From positions 124,001-188,000 of the forward strand of contig NZ_JMDW01000005.1 in the NCBI RefSeq assembly GCF_000691525.1: a DNA stretch of 64,000 nucleotides. The letters are read 5' to 3'. The stretch's first letter is position 1, and each line of letters starts with the position of its first letter. The translations under genes were made by a program, and so were the position numbers. Positions 54,114 to 63,947 of the stretch are shown here, piece after piece. This stretch comes from Mycolicibacterium neoaurum ATCC 25795. GTDB taxonomy: Bacteria; Actinomycetota; Actinomycetes; Mycobacteriales; Mycobacteriaceae. The notes below the pieces were generated by a model. That model did not search any database, was not told the DNA's origin, and worked only from the letters and a program-made list of their open reading frames with translations.

Positions 54114-55406
54114 TCAGAAGCGCTCGGGGTGCCAGTAGACATCCTCAGCGGTGCCGTACAGGGCATGATCGACGGCCTGGCGACCCTGTACATATCCGTA
54201 ATCCTGGTTCGACGACTCGTAGCGCCACCCGCCGAACCGGCCGCGGCTGTAGATGCCATGCGCCAGCAGCAATTTGTCGGCCTCGCGCAGCAGATCGTCG
54301 CGCCCGAGCGTCGGCACCGGGTAACCGAAATCCAGTGTCCTGACGAATCGGCCGGCGATCAGCTCCGGATCCGCACCCAGCTTGCACAAAGACGTCACCA
54401 CACCGTTCACGGCCACCTCTGCGGGCAGCGGCTCGTGCGCGAAAACCGGTACCTCACAAAGGATGTTCCACCGTCCCGGACCGGCATTGGACGGGTCGTA
54501 ATTGCTCAGCATCGTGGCGCGGTACCACGGCACCGTCTCGTCCGGGCAATACAGCCACGTCTTGTCGGCCAGCGCGGCCGGTGGCTGCCCGGTGAAGCCG
54601 ATCCCGACCGCATGCAACCGGCTGGCCCGCAGCGACTCGGCGCGATCGATCCCGCCGATCCAGCCGAGCGCGCTGATGATCGGCGCGGTGCTGATGCAAT
54701 ACCGGAACTCCACGGTCGTCCCGTCGTCGAGCCGGGCGACCCGTGCCACCGGATCCACATCGAGCACTGCCGTGCTGAGCCGTACCGAGTTCGGTGTCAT
54801 CAGTCGGTCATGGACGGCTTGCCACAGCGCGCCGGTCCCACCGACGGGATAGGGAAATGTCGACGCGGCCGGGGGCGCCGTGCCGGCCAGCGCCAGCGTG
54901 GGCACATTACGGGCCGTACTACCGCTGCGCAGCGAGGTCCATTGATCGTCGATCTGCTCAAGTGGCAGCGTCCACATCTTGCGGTTGTAGGGCTCGAAGA
55001 ATTCGTCGTACAGCCGCCGACCGAAGTTGTTGCGGTAGTAGTCGGCCAGATTGTCCACCGGCCCGTCGGGGTCCAGATCCGTTGGCAACTCGGTGAGTTG
55101 CTGCTGGATGGGGGTGGCGACCAGACTCTGCGGACCGTCGCCGCGCAACCATACCCAGCCGTTGCGCGTCACATGGTTCAGCGCGATCCCGCTGGCCGCC
55201 ACAGCCCGGTCGAAATCGGGAAAATGACTGTGCAGCACGTGTCCACCCAGATCCCAGGTGAATCCGGCATCATCGGTGACCGACGCCGACATCCCGCCGA
55301 CCTGAGGTCCGGCGTCGACGACGAGGTGGTCGATGCCGAGTTCGGTCAACCTGACCGCTGCGCCGATACCGGTGCTACCGGCACCGATGATGAGAAATGT
55401 TGGCAC
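54114..55406 (-). CDS. UDP-galactopyranose-mutase-like / amine-oxidase-like flavoprotein
   Basis: A 430-residue protein with FAD motif FLIIGAGSTGIGAAVRLTEL and GGMSASVTDDAGFTWDLGGHVLHSHF, as in UGM and protoporphyrinogen-oxidase-like enzymes. EFFEPYNRKMWTLPLEQID is also UGM-like, and the C-terminus (SRGRFGGWRYESSNQDYGY) holds the FAD-closing motif. It may remodel a sugar nucleotide or a lipid-linked sugar. A PIG-L deacetylase gene follows upstream by 3 bases, and the pair is reminiscent of glycan-modification clusters. Confidence 0.8.
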   Translation of the reverse strand: MPTFLIIGAGSTGIGAAVRLTELGIDHLVVDAGPQVGGMSASVTDDAGFTWDLGGHVLHSHFPDFDRAVAASGIALNHVTRNGWVWLRGDGPQSLVATPIQQQLTELPTDLDPDGPVDNLADYYRNNFGRRLYDEFFEPYNRKMWTLPLEQIDDQWTSLRSGSTARNVPTLALAGTAPPAASTFPYPVGGTGALWQAVHDRLMTPNSVRLSTAVLDVDPVARVARLDDGTTVEFRYCISTAPIISALGWIGGIDRAESLRASRLHAVGIGFTGQPPAALADKTWLYCPDETVPWYRATMLSNYDPSNAGPGRWNILCEVPVFAHEPLPAEVAVNGVVTSLCKLGADPELIAGRFVRTLDFGYPVPTLGRDDLLREADKLLLAHGIYSRGRFGGWRYESSNQDYGYVQGRQAVDHALYGTAEDVYWHPERF

Positions 55407-55409
55407 TGA

Positions 55410-56033
55410 CTAGAAATCGACGACCTGGCGGATCGGCTCGAATCCCTCGGCGAACGGGCGCCTGCACAGGAATCCATAATGCTCGGCCGAGCTGCGCACC
55501 CACGAGGCGCTGACCTTCTCGCTCGCCTCGGCCTGCGACACATGGCACATCAGCGCTTCGATCTTCTTGTCGAGGCAGTCGGAGATGTCGATGAACGAGG
55601 TCGGGTTGAAGCCCACCGCCGACGGACCGCCGTAGGCCATGATCGTCGACACCCAGCGCGCGGCACCCATGGTGCACCGCGACACGACACGATGATCCTG
55701 GTGACTGTCGTTGGCCATGTGGGTGTAGACCACCGTGGCCGAGACCTTGTCGATGGCGTCCTCGATCAGATGCACCAACTCGAACTCCTGCAGCGACACC
55801 CGGCAGTCCAGAAAGCCCTCGCCCCAGATCAGCTTGTCGATCCCGAGCGCATCGGCGGCTGCCTGCTGTTCGGCGACCCGCTGCGACGATTTCCCCGGAC
55901 CCTCTTCACCACGGGTGACGACGAGCATCGTCACGTGATCCCCCGCAGCAACATGTTTGGCCAGCGCGCCCCCGCAGCCCAGCTCGATATCGTCGGGATG
56001 CGCCCCGACCGCGAGAACCGAACGACGTGTCAT
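55410..56033 (-). CDS. PIG-L-family N-acetylglucosamine-type deacetylase
   Basis: 207 residues from ATG 56033 (MTRRSVLAVGAHPDDIELGCGG). AHPDDIELGCGG is the zinc/acid motif of PIG-L and MshB-like deacetylases, and NDSHQDHRVVSRC supplies the third metal ligand. No membrane segment. With the UGM-like flavoprotein it suggests deacetylation of an amino sugar. It has its own AT-richer upstream region and is not fused to proB. Confidence 0.85.
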   Translation of the reverse strand: MTRRSVLAVGAHPDDIELGCGGALAKHVAAGDHVTMLVVTRGEEGPGKSSQRVAEQQAAADALGIDKLIWGEGFLDCRVSLQEFELVHLIEDAIDKVSATVVYTHMANDSHQDHRVVSRCTMGAARWVSTIMAYGGPSAVGFNPTSFIDISDCLDKKIEALMCHVSQAEASEKVSASWVRSSAEHYGFLCRRPFAEGFEPIRQVVDF

Positions 56034-56267
56034 GCCCCCAGCTTCCACTTTGCTGACACCGAATTGGTGCGAGCATACCCCGGCGTACGGCCGAATGTCC
56101 GACTTAGCTCCAAGGAAAGCGTTTGCGGCGTTTATACGACCGATTGCGCGATATGGCAATTTTGACCAAAAGCGCCAGCAAATGGAGTAATTGACGTGTG
56201 AACTATTTGCTGGGCGATATTAGCTGATCGACGCGGATGAGAACTTCGGCCTCGGTGTGGCGACGAA
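56034..56267. promoter_or_regulatory. AT-richer region upstream of the PIG-L gene
   Basis: 234 bases between proB and the PIG-L gene, less GC-rich than the surroundings. On the minus strand TATGCT (a TANNNT box) lies about 30 bases before the PIG-L start with CGGACA 18 bases further up. A 9-base dyad CCAGCAAAT...ATTTGCTGG (56175-56183, 56205-56213) could be the proB terminator or an operator. No ORF was seen. Confidence 0.4.
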
Positions 56268-57389
56268 TCACACCGCGACCAGGTCATCGGCGTGCACCGC
56301 CGGCCTACGCAATTCCGGCGGAAGGTCGGGGGTCGACCGGCCGATCATCGCGGTCAGTTCGACCGCGTCATAGGCGACCACCCCGCGAGCGGCCACCGCC
56401 CCATCGGGCCCGCGCAGTTCCACGACGTCACCGCCGTGAAAACGGCCCGACACCGCGGTGATCCCGGCAGGCAACAGCGAACGTCGCCGCGTGACGACCG
56501 CACGCACGGCGCCCTCGTCGAGGGTCAGGACACCGGTCGCTTCTGCGGCGTAACGGACCCAGAACCGGCGCGCTGACATCCGCTCCGGTCGAGGCGCGAA
56601 CACCGTACCCACCGACGCGTCGGACAGTGCTGCTGCGGCATCGGCGGCCGCGGCCAACAGCACCGGGACACCGGCATCGGCAGCCAGCAGCGCCGAGGAA
56701 AGTTTGGAGGCCATCCCACCGGTGCCCAGGCTGCTACCCCGGCCCGCCACGACTCCGTCGAGGTCACCGTCTGCGGCCACCTCGGGGATGAACCGCGCCG
56801 GGTTGTCGGCGGTGGCCTTGCGCGGATCCCCGTCGTACAGCCCATCGATATCGGAGAGCAACACCAGTGCGTCGGCACCCACCAGCTGGGCGACCAGCGC
56901 CGAGAGCCGGTCGTTGTCACCGAACCGGATCTCATTGGTGGCGACGGTGTCGTTCTCGTTGACGATCGCCACCGCGTGCAGGGCGCGCAACCGGTCGAGG
57001 GTGCGCTGGGCGTTGTTGTGCTGTACCCGCATCGCGATATCGTGCGCGGTCAGCAGCACCTGGCCGACCGTACGGTCGAACCGGGCGAACGCCGTGCTCC
57101 AGGCATTCACCAGAGCCACCTGACCGACGCTGGCGGCGGCCTGTTTGGTCGCCAGATCGGTGGGCCGCCGGGACAGCCCCAACGGCTCGATTCCGGCGGC
57201 GATGGCTCCGGAGGAGACGATCACGACATCCGAGCCCGCCCGCATCCGGCTCTCGATCGCCTCCACCAGGGCGGCCAGCCTGCCCGCGTCGAACACGCCG
57301 GTGGGTGTGGTCAACGCGGTGGTGCCGATCTTGACGACGACGCTGCGGGCGGTCCTGATGGCGTCCCGGTACGTCGAGGGCAGGCTCAT
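56268..57389 (-). CDS. proB: Glutamate 5-kinase
   Basis: 373 residues from ATG 57389 ([20 protein letters not shown]). The amino-acid-kinase part has [49 protein letters not shown] and [19 protein letters not shown]; a PUA domain ends the protein ([20 protein letters not shown]). It phosphorylates glutamate in proline synthesis. A longer open frame continues upstream but only inside obg. Start overlaps the obg stop (ATGA). Confidence 0.95.
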   Translation of the reverse strand: MSLPSTYRDAIRTARSVVVKIGTTALTTPTGVFDAGRLAALVEAIESRMRAGSDVVIVSSGAIAAGIEPLGLSRRPTDLATKQAAASVGQVALVNAWSTAFARFDRTVGQVLLTAHDIAMRVQHNNAQRTLDRLRALHAVAIVNENDTVATNEIRFGDNDRLSALVAQLVGADALVLLSDIDGLYDGDPRKATADNPARFIPEVAADGDLDGVVAGRGSSLGTGGMASKLSSALLAADAGVPVLLAAAADAAAALSDASVGTVFAPRPERMSARRFWVRYAAEATGVLTLDEGAVRAVVTRRRSLLPAGITAVSGRFHGGDVVELRGPDGAVAARGVVAYDAVELTAMIGRSTPDLPPELRRPAVHADDLVAV

Positions 57390-58825
57390 TCCCGGTGCTC
57401 CCGACGTGCCTTCCGTGCCGCCTTGCGCTCGTCGGCAGATACCCGCTCGGTCTGTTCGAGGCGCACATCGGTGCCGCGGCCGGACATCATGGTGTCGACA
57501 CCGGCCGGGGTCTGCGGCTCCCAGTCGAAGGTGACATCGCCGATCGTCACCGCGCACCCGGGAGTGGCGCCCTGCTTGACCAGTTCGTCCTCCACACCCA
57601 ACCTGGCGAGCCGGTCGCCGAGGTAACCGACCGCCTCGTCGTTGTCGAAAGCGGTTTGCGCGATCCAGCGTTCGGGGCGGGTGCCGCGCACCACGAAACC
57701 ACCCTGGCCGTCCGGGGTGACGGTGAAGCCCGTCTCGTCGATCGCGACGGGGCGGATCACCGGTCGACGTGGCGCCACCTCCGGCTGCGCCGCCCGATAC
57801 GCCGCGACCATCTCCCACAGCCCGAAGATCAGGGGGCGCAAGCCATCTCGGCTGACCGTCGAGATCTCGAACACCGGCCAGCCGTACTTCTCGACGACGT
57901 CTTCGCGCACGAACTCGGCGAGCTCACGCGCATCGGGCACGTCGATCTTGTTCAACACCACCGCCCGTGGCCGGTCGGCGAGATCACCGAGGGTGGTATC
58001 GCCTTGGAGGGTCGGCTGGTAGGCCGCCAACTCGGCCTCGAGTGCGTCGATGTCGGAGATCGGATCCCTACCGGGTTCCAGGGTGGCGCAGTCCACGACG
58101 TGCACGAGCACGGCACACCGTTCGATGTGGCGCAGGAAATCCAGGCCGAGACCGCGACCATCCGAGGCGCCGGGGATGAGGCCGGGCACGTCGGCGACGG
58201 TGAAGGTGTGTTCCCCCGCGGACACCACGCCGAGGTTGGGGACGAGGGTGGTGAAGGGATAGTCGGCGATCTTGGGCTTGGCCGCCGAGATGGTGGACAC
58301 CAGCGACGATTTCCCGGCGGAGGGGAACCCGACCAGGCCGACATCGGCGACCGTCTTCAGTTCCAGGGTCAGATCGCGGATCTGCCCCTTCTCCCCCAAC
58401 AACGCAAACCCGGGGGCCTTACGCGCACGGGATGCCAACGCCGCGTTGCCGAGTCCGCCGCGGCCGCCCATCGCGGCCTCGAACCGGGTGCCTGCCCCGA
58501 CGAGATCGGCGATCAACTTGCCGTCGGCATCGAGCACGACCGTGCCGTCGGGCACATGGACTTCGAGGTCGGCGCCTGCGGCACCGTCACGGTTGCTGCC
58601 GGCACCGGGCTTACCGGAGGGTGCCACGACGTGCGGATGGAAGTGGAAATCGAGCAGGGTGTGCACCTGAGGGTCCACCACCAGCACGACGCTGCCGCCG
58701 CGGCCACCGTTCCCGCCGTCTGGGCCGCCGAGCGGTTTGAACTTCTCTCGATGCACCGAGGCGCAACCGTTACCACCGTTACCGGCCTGGGCGTGGATGA
58801 CCACACGGTCCACAAACCGGGGCAT
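57386..58825 (-). CDS. obg: GTPase Obg (CgtA)
   Basis: A 479-residue Obg. The glycine-rich Obg fold ([36 protein letters not shown]), G domain ([37 protein letters not shown]) and OCT-like C-terminal domain are in order. It acts in 50S assembly and stringent control. Preceded by the rpmA-obg palindrome at 58846-58897 and coupled to proB. Confidence 0.96.
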   Translation of the reverse strand: MPRFVDRVVIHAQAGNGGNGCASVHREKFKPLGGPDGGNGGRGGSVVLVVDPQVHTLLDFHFHPHVVAPSGKPGAGSNRDGAAGADLEVHVPDGTVVLDADGKLIADLVGAGTRFEAAMGGRGGLGNAALASRARKAPGFALLGEKGQIRDLTLELKTVADVGLVGFPSAGKSSLVSTISAAKPKIADYPFTTLVPNLGVVSAGEHTFTVADVPGLIPGASDGRGLGLDFLRHIERCAVLVHVVDCATLEPGRDPISDIDALEAELAAYQPTLQGDTTLGDLADRPRAVVLNKIDVPDARELAEFVREDVVEKYGWPVFEISTVSRDGLRPLIFGLWEMVAAYRAAQPEVAPRRPVIRPVAIDETGFTVTPDGQGGFVVRGTRPERWIAQTAFDNDEAVGYLGDRLARLGVEDELVKQGATPGCAVTIGDVTFDWEPQTPAGVDTMMSGRGTDVRLEQTERVSADERKAARKARREHRE

Positions 58826-58845
58826 TGCGGGTCCTTCCGATGAAA

Positions 58846-58897
58846 ACAGTGAAGCTGCTGCGAGTGTTCTCTAGAGAACTCGCAGCAGCTTCACTGT
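58846..58897. terminator. Strong palindrome between rpmA and obg
   Basis: Left arm ACAGTGAAGCTGCTGCGAG (58846-58864) and right arm CTCGCAGCAGCTTCACTGT (58879-58897) match perfectly over 19 bases; the 14-base centre contains the perfect palindrome TTCTCTAGAGAA. Read on the minus strand, the hairpin is followed by TTTT, so it can stop or attenuate rplU-rpmA transcription before obg. It begins 20 bases from the obg start. Confidence 0.8.
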
Positions 58898-58933
58898 TCG
58901 TTGATACGGTCCCTGGAGGACGTCCTAAATAAC

Positions 58934-59200
58934 TCAGGCCTCCGAGCGGACGAGGCGGACGATGTTGACCGTCCGGCGACCGCGCTTGGCGCCGAATTCG
59001 ACCACACCGGGGGCGGTGGCGAACAGGGTGTCGTCGCCGCCACGACCGACGTTCACGCCGGGATGGAAATGGGTGCCGCGCTGACGGACGAGGATCTCGC
59101 CGGCCTTGACGACCTGGCCGCCGAAGCGCTTGACGCCGAGCCGCTGGGCGGCTGAGTCGCGACCGTTGCGTGAGCTGGATGCGCCCTTCTTATGTGCCAT
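58934..59200 (-). CDS. rpmA: 50S ribosomal protein L27
   Basis: 88 residues, [20 protein letters not shown], with the flexible N-terminal tail that reaches the peptidyl-transferase centre and ending [11 protein letters not shown]. Classic rplU-rpmA pair, 13 bases apart. Confidence 0.98.
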   Translation of the reverse strand: MAHKKGASSSRNGRDSAAQRLGVKRFGGQVVKAGEILVRQRGTHFHPGVNVGRGGDDTLFATAPGVVEFGAKRGRRTVNIVRLVRSEA

Positions 59201-59213
59201 GTCTGACGACCCC

Positions 59214-59537
59214 TTACTTGATTCCGGTGACCTTGAGCACGGTCAGCTGCTGACGGTGCCCCTGGCGCTTGTGGTAGCCGGTCTTGTTCTTGAACTTGTG
59301 GATGCGGATCTTCGGGCCCTTGGTGTGCTCCAGGACCTCGGCGGCCACGGCGACCTTGGCCAGGTCGTCGGCCGAGGTGGTCACCTTGGAACCGGCGACG
59401 ACCAGGGCGACCGGCAGCGAGACAGAGGCGCCGGGCTCGGTCTCCAGCTTCTCGACCTTGACAATGTCACCGACGGCGACCTTGTACTGCTTGCCGCCAG
59501 TCTTGACGATTGCGTACGTGGCGTTATCGGCTGCCAT
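59214..59537 (-). CDS. rplU: 50S ribosomal protein L21
   Basis: 107 residues; [20 protein letters not shown] at the N-terminus and [20 protein letters not shown] at the C-terminus are diagnostic. First gene of rplU-rpmA. A short N-terminal extension (MAADNAT) precedes the usual start; the ATG at 59537 has AGAGGTAG upstream. Confidence 0.97.
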   Translation of the reverse strand: MAADNATYAIVKTGGKQYKVAVGDIVKVEKLETEPGASVSLPVALVVAGSKVTTSADDLAKVAVAAEVLEHTKGPKIRIHKFKNKTGYHKRQGHRQQLTVLKVTGIK

Positions 59538-59699
59538 CGTGGATCTACCTCTGCTTCGTTCATCTGGGCGCGCGCATTATGGAACATGCACGTGCGGGTC
59601 TTGGGTGCGGGCCGAGCCAGCAGTTGCGGCTGCAAGCCCCGCGACAACTGGTCAAGGGTACGTGAGCAGCGTGGACAGGGTCAAACCGGCTGCTCGCCG
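59538..59699 (-). promoter_or_regulatory. rplU-rpmA promoter region
   Basis: 162 bases between rne and rplU. On the minus strand CATAAT lies about 40 bases before the rplU ATG and is the best -10 candidate; TTGACC occurs farther up. No L21 leader structure was recognised. Confidence 0.4.
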
Positions 59700-62600
59700 T
59701 CAGTCCTCCCCTACCGGCGGGCCCGCCGGACGTGCCGCAGCACGGCGGCGCGGCCTGCGGACGGGGGCGACGACGGGCTCGACATCCTCGTCCGAGTCGT
59801 CCTCATCCGAATCGTCCTCATCCGAGTCGTCGTCGTCATCTTCGTCATCATCGTCATCGTCGAACTCGTCGTCCGAATCGTCATCGTCCGAATCGTCGTC
59901 CGAATCGTCGTCATCATCATCGTCGTCCAGGACGTCGATATCGTCGTCGATTCCCACCACGGCATCGTCGTCATCGGAATTGTCGTCATCGGAATCATCG
60001 GTGTCGTCCGAATCGTCATCGCCAGAATCGGTCGATTCCAGGTCCTCATCGACGGGTCCGCTGTCGAACCCATCGCCGCGCGGACCCTGGTCTTCGGCCT
60101 GTTCGGTGCCGTCGATCTCGAGCGACTCGTCGGTCTGGTCCTCGTCACCCTCTTCGCGGCCGGCCGCAGCCATCGCCTTGAACATCGGATGCTCACCCGA
60201 GGCGTGCGACGGCACCTTCGCCATCTGGATGGATTCCTGCGGCTCTTCGGGCTTGCCGCCCTTCTTCCCGCGCTTACCGCGACGGCCACCGCCGCCACCG
60301 TTACCGCCATTGCCGCCGCCGGAATCCGACTTGCGGCCATTACCGCTGGGCGCACCCGAATCCACCGGATCGGCATGCAGCACGATCCCGCGACCGGCAC
60401 AGTGACTGCAGGTCGTCGAGAACGCCTCGATCAGCCCGGTGCCCAGCTTCTTACGGGTCAGCTGCACCAGCCCCAGCGAGGTCACCTCGGACACCTGATG
60501 GCGGGTCCGGTCCCGCGCGAGGGCCTCGGTCAGCCGGCGCAGCACCAGGTCGCGGTTGGACTCCAACACCATGTCGATGAAGTCGATGACGATGATCCCG
60601 CCGATATCGCGCAACCGGAGCTGGCGGACGACCTCCTCGGCCGCTTCCAGGTTGTTGCGGGTCACGGTCTGCTCCAGGTTGCCCCCGGAACCGGTGAACT
60701 TGCCCGTGTTGACGTCGACGACGGTCATCGCCTCGGTGCGGTCTATCACCAGCGTGCCGCCCGAGGGCAGCCACACCTTGCGGTCCATGGCCTTGGCCAG
60801 CTGTTCGTCGATGCGGTGCACTGCGAACACGTCCGGCCCGTCCGGCGAGCTGGGCTCGTACTTCGTCATTCGCGGGACGAGTTCGGGTGCCACCGAATTC
60901 ACGTAGTCGTTGATGGTGTTCCACGCCTCGTCACCCGAGACGATCAACCCGGAGAAATCCTCGTTGAACAGGTCCCTGATGACCTTGACGAGCACATCGG
61001 GCTCCTCGTAGAGGGCCACGGCTGCGCCGGCCTTCTTCGCGGTCACCTCGGCGGCACTCGCCTCGATCTGGGCCCACCGCTCCTGCAACCGGTTCACATC
61101 GGTGCGGATATCGGATTCCTTGACGCCCTCGGACGCGGTGCGAATGATGACCCCGGCTCCGGCAGGGACCACCTCCTTGAGGATCTCCTTGAGGCGCTGG
61201 CGCTCGGTGTCGGGCAGCTTGCGGCTGATCCCGGTCGACGAGGCCCCCGGCACGTAGACGAGGTAGCGACCGGCCAGCGAGACCTGGGTGGTCAGTCGGG
61301 CGCCCTTGTGCCCGACGGGGTCCTTGCTGACCTGGACCACGACGTAATCGCCGGGTTTGAGGGCCTGCTCGATCTTGCGCTGGGCGCCACCGAGGCCGGC
61401 AGCCTCCCAGTTGACCTCGCCCGCGTAGAGCACACCGTTGCGGCCGCGGCCGATGTCGACGAAGGCCGCCTCCATCGAGGGCAGCACGTTCTGGACGATG
61501 CCGAGGTAGATGTTGCCGACAAGGGACGCCGAAGCGGCCGACGTCACGAAGTGCTCGACGACGACACCGTCCTCCAGCACCGCGATCTGGGTGTACCGCG
61601 CGCCCTCGTGCGGCGGTTCTGTGCGGACCTTGTCGCGCACGATCATGGTGCGCTCGACCGCCTCGCGGCGGGCCAGGAACTCGGCCTCGCTCAGGATCGG
61701 TGGGCGACGACGGCCGGCATCGCGGCCGTCGCGGCGGCGCTGCCGTTTGGCCTCCAGTCGGGTCGAGCCCGAGATGCCCTGGATCTCGTCGGGGTCTTTT
61801 CCGTCGCGGGATGAGGCCGCCTTGGACCGCGGCGCACGCTCGTGCACGACGGTGTTGGGCGGATCGTCGGGAGCGCCGTTGTCATCGGAGTCGGCCGAGC
61901 CGGACTTGCGGCGGCGGCGACGCCGGCGGCGACGGGTGCCCGCCTCACCGGTGCCGTCCTCACCACTGTCCTCGTCGGAGTCCTCGCCGTCACCTGAATC
62001 AGCGGCATCATCGGAGTCGTCGGCGCCTTCGGTGACCGACTCTGCCGGCTCGCCGTCGGCGTCGGCCTCGGCATCGCCGTCCTCGCCGTCCTCGACGTTC
62101 TGCTCACCGCGGCCACGGCCACGGCCACGGCGACCGCGGCGCCGCCGCCGCGCGGCGGGACGTTCGGAATCGTCACCGTCGCCGTCGGCATCATCGGCGT
62201 CGCCGTCGGTATCGGTGTCCTCGGGGTCCCCGGCCGGTTCGGCTGCCACGGGACGCGGTGCGAATTCGACTGGCTGCGGGGCCACGAACAACGGCATGTA
62301 CGCGGCGGGCTCTTCGGCCGGCGGCGAGCTGGGCGGCGCTTCGAGGAGCAGCCGGGACTCCGGTTCCTCGACCGCCGGTGCCGCGAACACGGTGTCGGTC
62401 GCGGGCACCTCGGTGATGGTCTCTTCGACGACGACCATCTCTGCCGGGGTGCTGACCTCGACGACGGTGTCCGCGACGACGGTCTCCACGACGGGGGGCG
62501 CCTCGGCGGGAGTCTCGACTACAGGGGTCTCCACGGCCGGGCTCTCCACCGCGGAGGCGGTCGCCTCGGCGTTGAGCACCTCGCGGACGCGCTCGGCTTC

Positions 62601-62783
62601 TTCACGTGCGACGGTCGAGTGCGGGCTGCGCGCACGGCCGTCGAGTTGGGCAAGTGCGTCCACGATCCGCTTGCTGGTGGTGCCGAGCACCCTGGCCAGC
62701 GAGTGGACTCTCAGCTTCGCCGGCAGTTCCTCGCTGTGCGCGGTGTTTTCAGGTAGGTCTGTGTTGGGGGCATCTTCGGCCAC
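59700..62783 (-). CDS. rne: Ribonuclease E/G with acidic C-terminal tail
   Basis: A 1027-residue RNase E. GTG start with AGGAG upstream. Order: an N-terminal IF2-type helical segment (KLRVHSLARVLGTTSKRIVDALAQLDG), a long Glu/Asp and Arg-rich disordered arm, then from about residue 370 the S1 and 5'-sensor region (AAFVDIGRGRNGVLYAGEVNW), the DNase I-like centre with TVVDVNTGKFTG and IVIDFIDM acids, and the zinc-link CSHCAGRG near 795. After a Gly/Lys-rich linker the tail (about residues 915-1005) is almost only Asp, Ser and Glu, then an Arg-rich end. It is the main mRNA-degrading and rRNA-processing nuclease of mycobacteria. Confidence 0.95.
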   Translation of the reverse strand: MAEDAPNTDLPENTAHSEELPAKLRVHSLARVLGTTSKRIVDALAQLDGRARSPHSTVAREEAERVREVLNAEATASAVESPAVETPVVETPAEAPPVVETVVADTVVEVSTPAEMVVVEETITEVPATDTVFAAPAVEEPESRLLLEAPPSSPPAEEPAAYMPLFVAPQPVEFAPRPVAAEPAGDPEDTDTDGDADDADGDGDDSERPAARRRRRGRRGRGRGRGEQNVEDGEDGDAEADADGEPAESVTEGADDSDDAADSGDGEDSDEDSGEDGTGEAGTRRRRRRRRRKSGSADSDDNGAPDDPPNTVVHERAPRSKAASSRDGKDPDEIQGISGSTRLEAKRQRRRDGRDAGRRRPPILSEAEFLARREAVERTMIVRDKVRTEPPHEGARYTQIAVLEDGVVVEHFVTSAASASLVGNIYLGIVQNVLPSMEAAFVDIGRGRNGVLYAGEVNWEAAGLGGAQRKIEQALKPGDYVVVQVSKDPVGHKGARLTTQVSLAGRYLVYVPGASSTGISRKLPDTERQRLKEILKEVVPAGAGVIIRTASEGVKESDIRTDVNRLQERWAQIEASAAEVTAKKAGAAVALYEEPDVLVKVIRDLFNEDFSGLIVSGDEAWNTINDYVNSVAPELVPRMTKYEPSSPDGPDVFAVHRIDEQLAKAMDRKVWLPSGGTLVIDRTEAMTVVDVNTGKFTGSGGNLEQTVTRNNLEAAEEVVRQLRLRDIGGIIVIDFIDMVLESNRDLVLRRLTEALARDRTRHQVSEVTSLGLVQLTRKKLGTGLIEAFSTTCSHCAGRGIVLHADPVDSGAPSGNGRKSDSGGGNGGNGGGGGRRGKRGKKGGKPEEPQESIQMAKVPSHASGEHPMFKAMAAAGREEGDEDQTDESLEIDGTEQAEDQGPRGDGFDSGPVDEDLESTDSGDDDSDDTDDSDDDNSDDDDAVVGIDDDIDVLDDDDDDDDSDDDSDDDDSDDEFDDDDDDEDDDDDSDEDDSDEDDSDEDVEPVVAPVRRPRRRAAARPAGPPVGED
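59780..60040. repeat. Simple repeat coding the Asp-rich tail of RNase E
   Basis: Degenerate repeats of TCGTCCGAATCG/TCATCG-type units (plus-strand view) encode the D/S/E-only stretch. It gives long false open frames on the plus strand (poly-Ser) and is a likely site of length variation. Confidence 0.8.
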
Positions 62784-63077
62784 GAATTCTCCTCAAGCCC
62801 CCGGGCGCGTCCGATGACGCGGCCACGCGAGGGCTTCCGCTATGGGTCCGGGGAACTTCTCCCGAACTTGTTATGGTCTCGCCCCGAGGGATCCATGACG
62901 AACCCGTTCGGCGCCTGGCTGAATGATGGCTGGACGCTCTGGCGCCGCACCGCTTGCGCGATGGTCGCACTCGTCGAAGTCTTCATCCGGGTTCCCGGCC
63001 CCTGTGTGGCGCCGGTCTCCCGAGGTCAGTATCCCATATCGCGCGCCCGGATCTGACCAAGGCGGCGAAAGCGGGCG
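62784..63077 (-). promoter_or_regulatory. rne leader and promoter region
   Basis: 294 bases between ndk and rne. The rne GTG is preceded by GAGGAGAATTC. A CATAAC/TAACAAG box lies about 90 bases upstream. RNase E genes often regulate themselves through their leader; no specific structure could be assigned. No ORF of interest was seen. Confidence 0.4.
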
Positions 63078-63497
63078 CTAAGCGCCGGTCAGACCGGGGA
63101 ACCAGAGCGCGATTTCCCGCGCAGCCGACTCGGGCGAGTCGGAGCCGTGCACCAGGTTCTCCTGGGTCACCGTGGCGAAGTCGCCGCGGATGGTGCCGGG
63201 CGTGGCCTTCTCGACCGGATCGGTGCCGCCGGCGATCTGACGGAACGCGGCAATGGCTCGCGGACCCTCGACGACCGCGGCCACAACCGGCCCGGAGGTG
63301 ATGAATTCCAGCAGCGATCCGAAGAACGGCTTGCCGTCGTGCTCGGCGTAATGCTGCCGGGCCAGATCGTCGCTGACGGTCTTGAGTTCCAGCGCCGCGA
63401 AGGTCAGGCCCTTGCGCTCGATCCGGCCGAGGACCTCACCGATCAGGTTCCGCTGTACGCCGTCGGGCTTGATCAACACGAGAGTCCGCTCAGTCAC
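63078..63497 (-). CDS. ndk: Nucleoside diphosphate kinase
   Basis: A 139-residue [23 protein letters not shown] at the N-terminus, catalytic His in [15 protein letters not shown], and the Kpn loop region [11 protein letters not shown]. It balances nucleoside triphosphates. GTG start; it follows the DUF4233 gene by 27 bases. Confidence 0.97.
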   Translation of the reverse strand: MTERTLVLIKPDGVQRNLIGEVLGRIERKGLTFAALELKTVSDDLARQHYAEHDGKPFFGSLLEFITSGPVVAAVVEGPRAIAAFRQIAGGTDPVEKATPGTIRGDFATVTQENLVHGSDSPESAAREIALWFPGLTGA

Positions 63498-63524
63498 GGC
63501 GCATAGCCTACCGGGCAGTAACGA

Positions 63525-63947
63525 CTACTCGGCGTCGGGTCGGCGGGCGGCCTGCTGCGAGGGGAGCTGACCGCGATCCTGGCGCCGCTTCACCTCGGCA
63601 CGCAGGTAGATGATCAGGGCCCACACCGCGGCGAACACCACTCCGATGAAGCCGATGGCGGCATGTATCAACGCGCCGGCGATCAGCACGAACTGCACCC
63701 CGAGGTTGACCCAGATGATGCCCGGCCTGCCCTGCACGCCCGACATGAGCACCAGCACCACGGCCGCACCGATCAGGAAACCGCCGCTGGCCGCCGTCAA
63801 TCCGGCCGCACCGTTGGCCACCACCGGCAGCGCCAGCAACGCCACGATGGCTTCCAGGATCAAGGTGCCGGCCATGATGCCGCGGAAGCTCTTCCACGGA
63901 TCGGGAGGTGCGGCGGGTGGGACCGGACGTTCGTTGGCGTCACTCAT
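63525..63947 (-). CDS. DUF4233 membrane protein (Rv2446c type)
   Basis: A 140-residue protein with about four membrane segments (GIMAGTLILEAIVALLALPV, FLIGAAVVLVLMSGV, IIWVNLGVQFVLIAGALI, IGFIGVVFAAVWALIIYL) and a basic C-terminus. Always next to folC and ndk in mycobacteria; no function known. It overlaps the partial frame to its right by 8 bases. Confidence 0.85.
   Translation of the reverse strand: MSDANERPVPPAAPPDPWKSFRGIMAGTLILEAIVALLALPVVANGAAGLTAASGGFLIGAAVVLVLMSGVQGRPGIIWVNLGVQFVLIAGALIHAAIGFIGVVFAAVWALIIYLRAEVKRRQDRGQLPSQQAARRPDAE

Noticed and set aside
57390..57818. Upstream extension of proB
   Set aside because: It lies inside obg in another frame; ProB homology begins at ATG 57389.
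59106..61814. 902-codon open frame on the plus strand opposite rne, rplU and rpmA
   Set aside because: It is antisense to three well-supported genes; the protein is Val/Ile/Leu/Ser repeats produced by reading the Asp-codon repeats backwards.
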